A stretch of 64,000 nucleotides of DNA, taken from Homalodisca vitripennis. Lineage: Eukaryota; Arthropoda; Insecta; Hemiptera; Cicadellidae. Every line of letters starts with the position of its first letter. Position 1 is the first letter of the stretch. A model generated the notes under the pieces. The model was not told the origin of the DNA, ran no database searches, and worked only from the letters and a program-made list of their open reading frames with translations. Location: NCBI RefSeq assembly GCF_021130785.1, contig NC_060213.1:71258001-71322000 (forward strand). The letters run 5' to 3'. Position numbers and translations under genes: made by a program. Below are positions 59,597-64,000 of the stretch, in pieces.

Positions 59597-60040
59597 ACTC
59601 TATTTTCTGGTACTGTGTTCAGGTACGTTTTATTTGCTGATGTTGAAAATAACATTTTAAAGAATGTAATAAAATAAAGTTTTAACAACTTAGGTACAAC
59701 GTGAACGAGGGTGATGCTATTATTCATGCAAGGTAGTTGAAACTTTTGTTTCAGACATAATATACAATAAGGTTGATATCACTTGGGCTCATAGTTTTTT
59801 CTTATCTTTCTTCTCTGATATGGATGATCAACAGCCAGCACGAGATAAAACATTCATGTATATTTGTTTGATTTGTACAGATAGAAATTTTTCTTTTTTA
59901 TTGTATAATATTTTTACCCTTATGACATAATCTAATTTTTGAAGTACAAAAGATGTACAAAAATATGTAACAAAATTTTTCAAAAGATGTAATAGATCAA
60001 AAATAACCTAAAGTTCAACATCAATTTTGTAATCATTCCT

Positions 60041-60187
60041 AACAGCCACCCTCACAAACTAAACGCCCTCTCGGAAGATAACAGACTGTTTGTACTCACT
60101 CTGGATCATCAATCTCTTTGATAAATTAAACTTTGCTACTTTGTCTTCCTTAACTTGGAACTGTCAATTACAATTTATAATTATTTG
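60041..60187 (-). repeat. Island N, copy 2 of 2
   Basis: See 38,057-38,200. The minus-strand frame VKEDKVAKFNLSKRLMIQ is preserved here. Confidence 0.8.
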
Positions 60188-61578
60188 TACATAGTTATTA
60201 CGCACAATGCCGATAGAGATCAATTTCTTCATACAAATTTAAATTTTAATTAAGAATTACACTACTATGGATAACCTTTCCACATATTTTTTCATTAATT
60301 GTGTTTATGTAATGCTCAACATTTCGATAAAGGTAAAATATACATTTTCCATTTTGGTACTTATAATAAAGATATGCGTATATACACAATACTTTTACTC
60401 TGATAGGTATCTAAATAGGTACAAGAATAAAATAACTAGAGCATCACTTTGCACTATATTAAAATAAACGAGCGTATGTTATTTGTTTTTTTCCTTATGA
60501 AATACTCAGCCAGGTCATATAATGCAGGACGATGGCCAACGAACATATAAAGTGGTCAATAAAGCGGACAGTGAACTCAGTCATATAATACACTTTATTA
60601 TATCCACTAGGCGATAAATAATACAGTAAAGGCGATGATTTGAAAACATCTTATGTGAGTACACGAAAAGAACATTTCTATTTTCAGAAAGACTATAAAT
60701 GTGTTTGCAATATACAATATGCAATATACTTGAATCTGTTTCTAATTTACCTGACTAATAAAAAATGTAAAATTTAAATAACCTGGCATGGAATATTAAT
60801 AACAAATTACAGAAGTTCTAATAATACCATCATAGGATTAGGACTGACGCTGTTCGACGCTGCGAGACCACGGAAAGTACCTGGTACATGTATAAGCATA
60901 TATATACATATATACATATATATATGTATATATATTTATCGTTAACTGTGAATCCTTTTTCAAAAATTATATCATATACTTTTTCAAAGTTAGATTGAAA
61001 TAGTCTAATCGTCATTCAGTAAATAATAAGGGGTGTAGTTGTTTATGTTGTTTAAGATATTTTCCTTCTTTAAAGAAGAGTTTTTAAAAACGGCTGAAGG
61101 TGAAACCATTTTCCAGATTTTTTTCACAATGAGAACTTTATTTACTGATAAAATTAGTTCTAAATGCCGCTAATCAAATTTTAATAAGTGCTGTAAAATT
61201 TTTATTCGTAATAGATGTGTAAAATAATACATTAATAAATAAAACAATGGGGAAACAAATAAAAAAATTACTTCGGAATGTATTGCACAGGAATTGATCG
61301 TGGAATTCAGTACATATGAGATGTGTCGGATAACCTATCGTAAACCGACATCCCTCGAACATTTTTTCCTGGAACCAGGAAAAACAGGTTTGACAAGACT
61401 GCACGATAATCTTTTGTTCAGTTTACACGTGAAATAGTAAAAGTAACAGTTAGTCCATTAATGTTGATGAATGTTAATCGTGACTTTTCAAGTCTTAGAA
61501 TGGTAGATTTATCTATAGATAAAGTTTAAAATATTTCACCCTAAATTAATAATTGTGGACTAGGAACATGTTATAAAT
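60188..61578. other. AT-rich spacer with a (TA)n-rich patch
   Basis: 60,897-60,940 is a TA/CATA microsatellite. Short open frames at 60,267-60,467 and 61,174-61,404 have no recognised product. The long block ends near 60,190. Confidence 0.45.
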
Positions 61579-61643
61579 GAAGGTAACAGGATTTTTCCGG
61601 ACATTTGCCATCGTTAAGTGAAACAAGAAAACAGTAACACTAC

Positions 61644-61676
61644 GTTTCGAGATCTGCAATCTGATCTCTTCTTCAG
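61644..61676 (-). ncRNA. Hammerhead-like motif in the Penelope tail (degenerate)
   Basis: Minus strand: CTGAAGA, one extra A, stem GAGATC/GATCTC around AGATTGCA-type loop bases, then GAAAC. CUGANGA-stem-GAAA is the hammerhead core, and Penelope-like elements are known to carry such ribozymes. Stem I cannot be drawn from the flanks, stem III is weak, and the extra A breaks the usual junction. It is probably a decayed or merely similar motif. Confidence 0.3.
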
Positions 61677-62000
61677 GTAAAGAACTAACCTAATACATAA
61701 TTACAAACTAGGTTAAAATAAACAAATCTTACTAAAGCGTTGTGGCACGCCTGAGTCAGGAATCACAACCTACATGTTGTATGTCAACTTCACTAACACT
61801 AAAGACATGCACTTAATAAAAAAACTATACAAAACACCAATCATTAAACTGAACTACGGAATACAGGTCACAATATGTCTTCACTCGTCTACTAACCATT
61901 TACGACTGACCAGAGGGTAGCCAATGGTAATCGTGACGGCCGGCTAAAACAAGATGGCGGAAATACAAGGGAAGGGGAACAGGAATGGGCCCTTTCGTTA

Positions 62001-62423
62001 TTATTGGTTCATGCGAGATGAACTTCTTAAAACCATATTGTGACTCCGCATTGGTTTATTGCAAATATCCGATCCGTTTGATACTTTTGGTATTCTCTTT
62101 AGTTCATTTTTTAGAATTGGCAACCAAAGCGGCCTAATCTCGACTGATGGTTGACTGATTGGTTGGTCTGCCAATTTAATGTATGTTGCCTCAATTAATT
62201 TCCTTTTGAAGAAATGTGGTTCCCGATGTATTATGTGGGCTTCATCCCAATTCATATGATGGTCTTCGGACCAACAATGGTGTGCAATTTTTGACTTTTC
62301 TGTGAAACCCTTTCTCGTGTTTTCTTTGTGTTCTTTTATCCTTATGTTTAGTGGTCTTTTTGTCTCGCCTATGTATTCCCTATTGCAGCTACATTTTATA
62401 CTGTAAACACAGTTTTTGGAACA
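62001..62423 (-). pseudogene. GIY-YIG endonuclease fragment of a Penelope-like element
   Basis: A single open frame of about 140 codons ending at the TGA/TAA at 62,001. It opens right at the inner edge of the inverted end, so the upstream part is cut off. Key blocks: CSKNCVYSIKCSCNREYIGE, with VYSI and YIG forming the GIY-YIG pair; then RPLNIRIKEHKEN with the likely catalytic Arg; HHCWSEDHHMNWDEAHIIHR; and FFKRKLIEATYI with the likely metal-binding Glu. The domain itself looks intact. Without a reverse transcriptase and with no promoter evident, the copy is dead as an autonomous element. Confidence 0.85.
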
Positions 62424-62474
62424 CTTGTTTCACTTAACGATGGCAAAATGTCCGGAAAAAATCCTGTTTCCTTC

Positions 62475-62690
62475 ACAATCCTTCCATCGTCAAAAATAAC
62501 CTTCAAACAAAGAAATGTTATAAATAATATTAATATTAATATTTACGCTATGAGTTGTTTGTCCTTGTGTTTTTAATGATACACAAAATAGTATTATCTA
62601 ATAATACGAGTATTCTGTGTGTTATAATAAAGTCTAATAATTTTAATTTTAACATAGTTCTTTTCAATGTAATAGTAAAAATGTACATAT
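62475..62690. other. AT-rich spacer
   Basis: 62,475-62,515 still matches the outer end of the 17.3-kb Penelope scrap (CAATCCTTCCATCGTCAAAAAT against CAATCCTGTCATCGTCAAAAAT). Nothing else. Confidence 0.5.
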
Positions 62691-62731
62691 ACATGTGTGT
62701 GTGTTTGTGTATATATATATATGTGAGTATA

Positions 62732-62762
<31 letters not shown>
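62691..62762. repeat. (TG)n/(TA)n microsatellite
   Basis: Alternating TG and TA runs. Confidence 0.9.
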
Positions 62763-62763
<1 letters not shown>

Positions 62764-62895
62764 CTGTCCCGAGTTAGCGAAAATGGACAGGAGGTCTCGG
62801 AAGCGCGCCCCTCCCAAACTCGGAGCAAAGCATAAAAAAACAACCACGTGCCACTAGTTGGAAGAGAGACAAAGAGACACAACAATTTCCAGTAC
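62763..62895. other. GC-richer patch after a TA run
   Basis: CTGTCCCGAGTTAGCG, GGACAGGAGGTCTCGGAAGC and CGCCCCTCCCAAACTCGGAG. Open frames on both strands overlap in antisense, and neither is recognised. It looks like a dispersed repeat but has no second copy in the window. Confidence 0.3.
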
Positions 62896-63016
62896 ATGAT
62901 TTATAATTAATTAGATGGCAAACATTTTTATACAACATACAATTAACTGCAGCACCACGTAACTTACAAACTAAATAACAACAATAGATAAAATTCCAAT
63001 ATTGACAATAAAATCA

Positions 63017-63178
63017 TAAATAGAAATTTTACAAATAAATAACATAATAAAATATAGAAATTTGATATATAAATAACTTAATAAATAGAAATTTAACATA
63101 AATAACATAATAGAATATAGAAATTTGACATATAAATAACATAATAAATAGCAATTTGGTATATAAATAACACAATTT
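63017..63178. repeat. Minisatellite, about 31-34 bp unit
   Basis: Four to five imperfect copies of a unit ATAGAAATTT-ACATATAAATAACATAATAA. The minus-strand 79-codon open frame here is a shadow of the repeat. Confidence 0.75.
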
Positions 63179-64000
63179 CAGGTACGGCAGTAGTAAATAT
63201 AAAATTTTTAACTGGTAATTTTTTAAGAACTGAGGGGAGGGAAAAGGTTGTAGAATTTCTAGGCCCACTATTTTTAAAAAGTAATTTTGTTTAAAGCTTG
63301 TAGCCGAAAATTTAAAAAAAATATTTAAAACCGATTTTCGAAGGAGACGTTGCCTCCACGATTCCGAATTAACGGTGAAATCCTCCCCTACAGATCATGT
63401 CCCTAAACTAAATAAATACTAGGTAGCTTAACACTGGCCCTCCTCCAGATATAATATCTGGCAGCGCTCCATACAACCCAATCCTCTCAAGTTCAGTACA
63501 AGAAGAAGGAAAAACATTTTGGATCCAACCTTGTTCAAGACGAATAGGAGCACAGACACTCCAGTTGGATGCCGGTACAGTAGCGCTGGCAGGGCGCGTG
63601 CATTCAATTTTGGTATACCACTGTTGTTATATATATAAAATATTTAAATTTAACAATTAAAAATAACCATCTGTAACTAACAGTACCTTTTAAGTATCAT
63701 TAGACTATTTCCCAAAAATAACTCAAGACACCAAGTATTATAAGATACACTACTAGGTGACAATATTAAATATTACATACAAAACAAATTTTCAAATATT
63801 TAAACAATTACTTATAGGCTAGAGCAGCCATACTAAATTATTCTGCTTGGTAACATTTACTTGTAACAATAAGTCACAGTATCTTAATCATTCTAGAATG
63901 TTAATTGTAAGGTAGGCCTAATAATAATTATGTAATTTACAAATAATAACAATACATTATTTCCCAAATAACAATAATTAAATTATAATCCGTTCACGCT
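63179..64000. other. Spacer with a GC-richer patch at 63.34-63.61 kb
   Basis: 63,340-63,610 (GAGACGTTGCCTCCACG, ACACTGGCCCTCCTCC, CAGTTGGATGCCGGTACAGT) is clearly less AT-rich and might be an exon or an old repeat. I find no convincing frame or splice pair. The rest is AT-rich. Confidence 0.35.

Larger units (their letters stand above)
61579..62474 (-). mobile_element. Penelope-like retroelement, 5'-truncated, inverted ends
   Basis: About 50-bp ends are inverted copies of each other: 61,579-61,627 (AACAGGATTTTTCCGGACAT, TTGCCATCGTTAAGTGAAAC) and 62,424-62,474 (reverse complement). Between them, on the minus strand, are a GIY-YIG coding frame and a 3' tail. Penelope-like elements are known for reverse transcriptase plus a C-terminal GIY-YIG endonuclease and for direct or inverted terminal repeats. 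Here all reverse transcriptase sequence is missing. A shorter relative lies at 16.9-17.34 kb. Confidence 0.85.

Noticed and set aside
61644..61676. Functional hammerhead ribozyme
   Set aside because: An extra unpaired A at the stem II junction and no stem I pairing. Kept only as a degenerate motif.
62548..62897. Three open frames of 77-100 codons around 62.6-62.9 kb
   Set aside because: They run through TA/TG microsatellite and overlap each other on both strands.
63029..63268. 79-codon hydrophobic open frame
   Set aside because: Shadow of the 31-34 bp minisatellite.
1..64000. tRNA, rRNA, CRISPR array or bacterial operon
   Set aside because: No TTCGA-type T-loop with cloverleaf, no rRNA-like conserved block, no regularly spaced short direct repeats, and no ribosome-binding sites were found by eye.

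Overview
The window is AT-rich animal DNA, most likely from an arthropod and probably an insect. The reasons are very AT-rich spacer, long (TA)n and (GT)n microsatellites, no operons or ribosome-binding sites, and a load of decayed eukaryotic transposable elements of arthropod type: a DDE transposon with an intron-containing transposase, a TTAA-inserting transposon, a Penelope-like retroelement with a GIY-YIG domain, and a non-LTR LINE tail. I find no intact protein-coding host gene, no tRNA or rRNA gene and no CRISPR array. The only coding sequence I can identify with confidence belongs to broken mobile elements. The species cannot be named from what is visible.

Layout. 1-10.4 kb is AT-rich spacer with one hairpin, a (TA)n run and single repeat modules. 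10.5-20.2 kb holds scattered modules (M, E, D, Q), one half of an 83-bp sharp-edged repeat (the other half is at 7.7 kb) and a short Penelope scrap. 20,268-23,665 is a complete but dead 3.4-kb DNA transposon with 32-bp terminal inverted repeats. 25.8-38.2 kb and 43.1-60.2 kb are two versions of one long segment. They carry the same series of conserved islands in the same order (F-G-H-D-L-P-M-N); the islands are roughly 90% identical or better in their cores, while the sequence between them has drifted heavily. A TTAA-flanked 1.06-kb transposon derivative (33,407-34,467) sits inside the first version. 38.2-43.5 kb is a shortened extra unit with a possible exon, a perfect hairpin and a LINE fragment. 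61.5-62.5 kb is a Penelope-like element with inverted ends.

How the parts fit. Module M occurs five times (about 10.5, 25.8, 37.4, 43.1 and 59.5 kb), F three times, E four, D three and Q three, always on the same strand and in compatible order. I read most of the window as a much-diverged tandem array of units roughly 11-16 kb long, some of them shortened, later peppered with transposons. Whether the islands are regulatory DNA, exons of an unrecognised non-coding transcript, or remains of one very old mobile element is not settled by the sequence. The LINE fragment that runs straight into module M at 43.2 kb makes a repeat origin for M a serious alternative.
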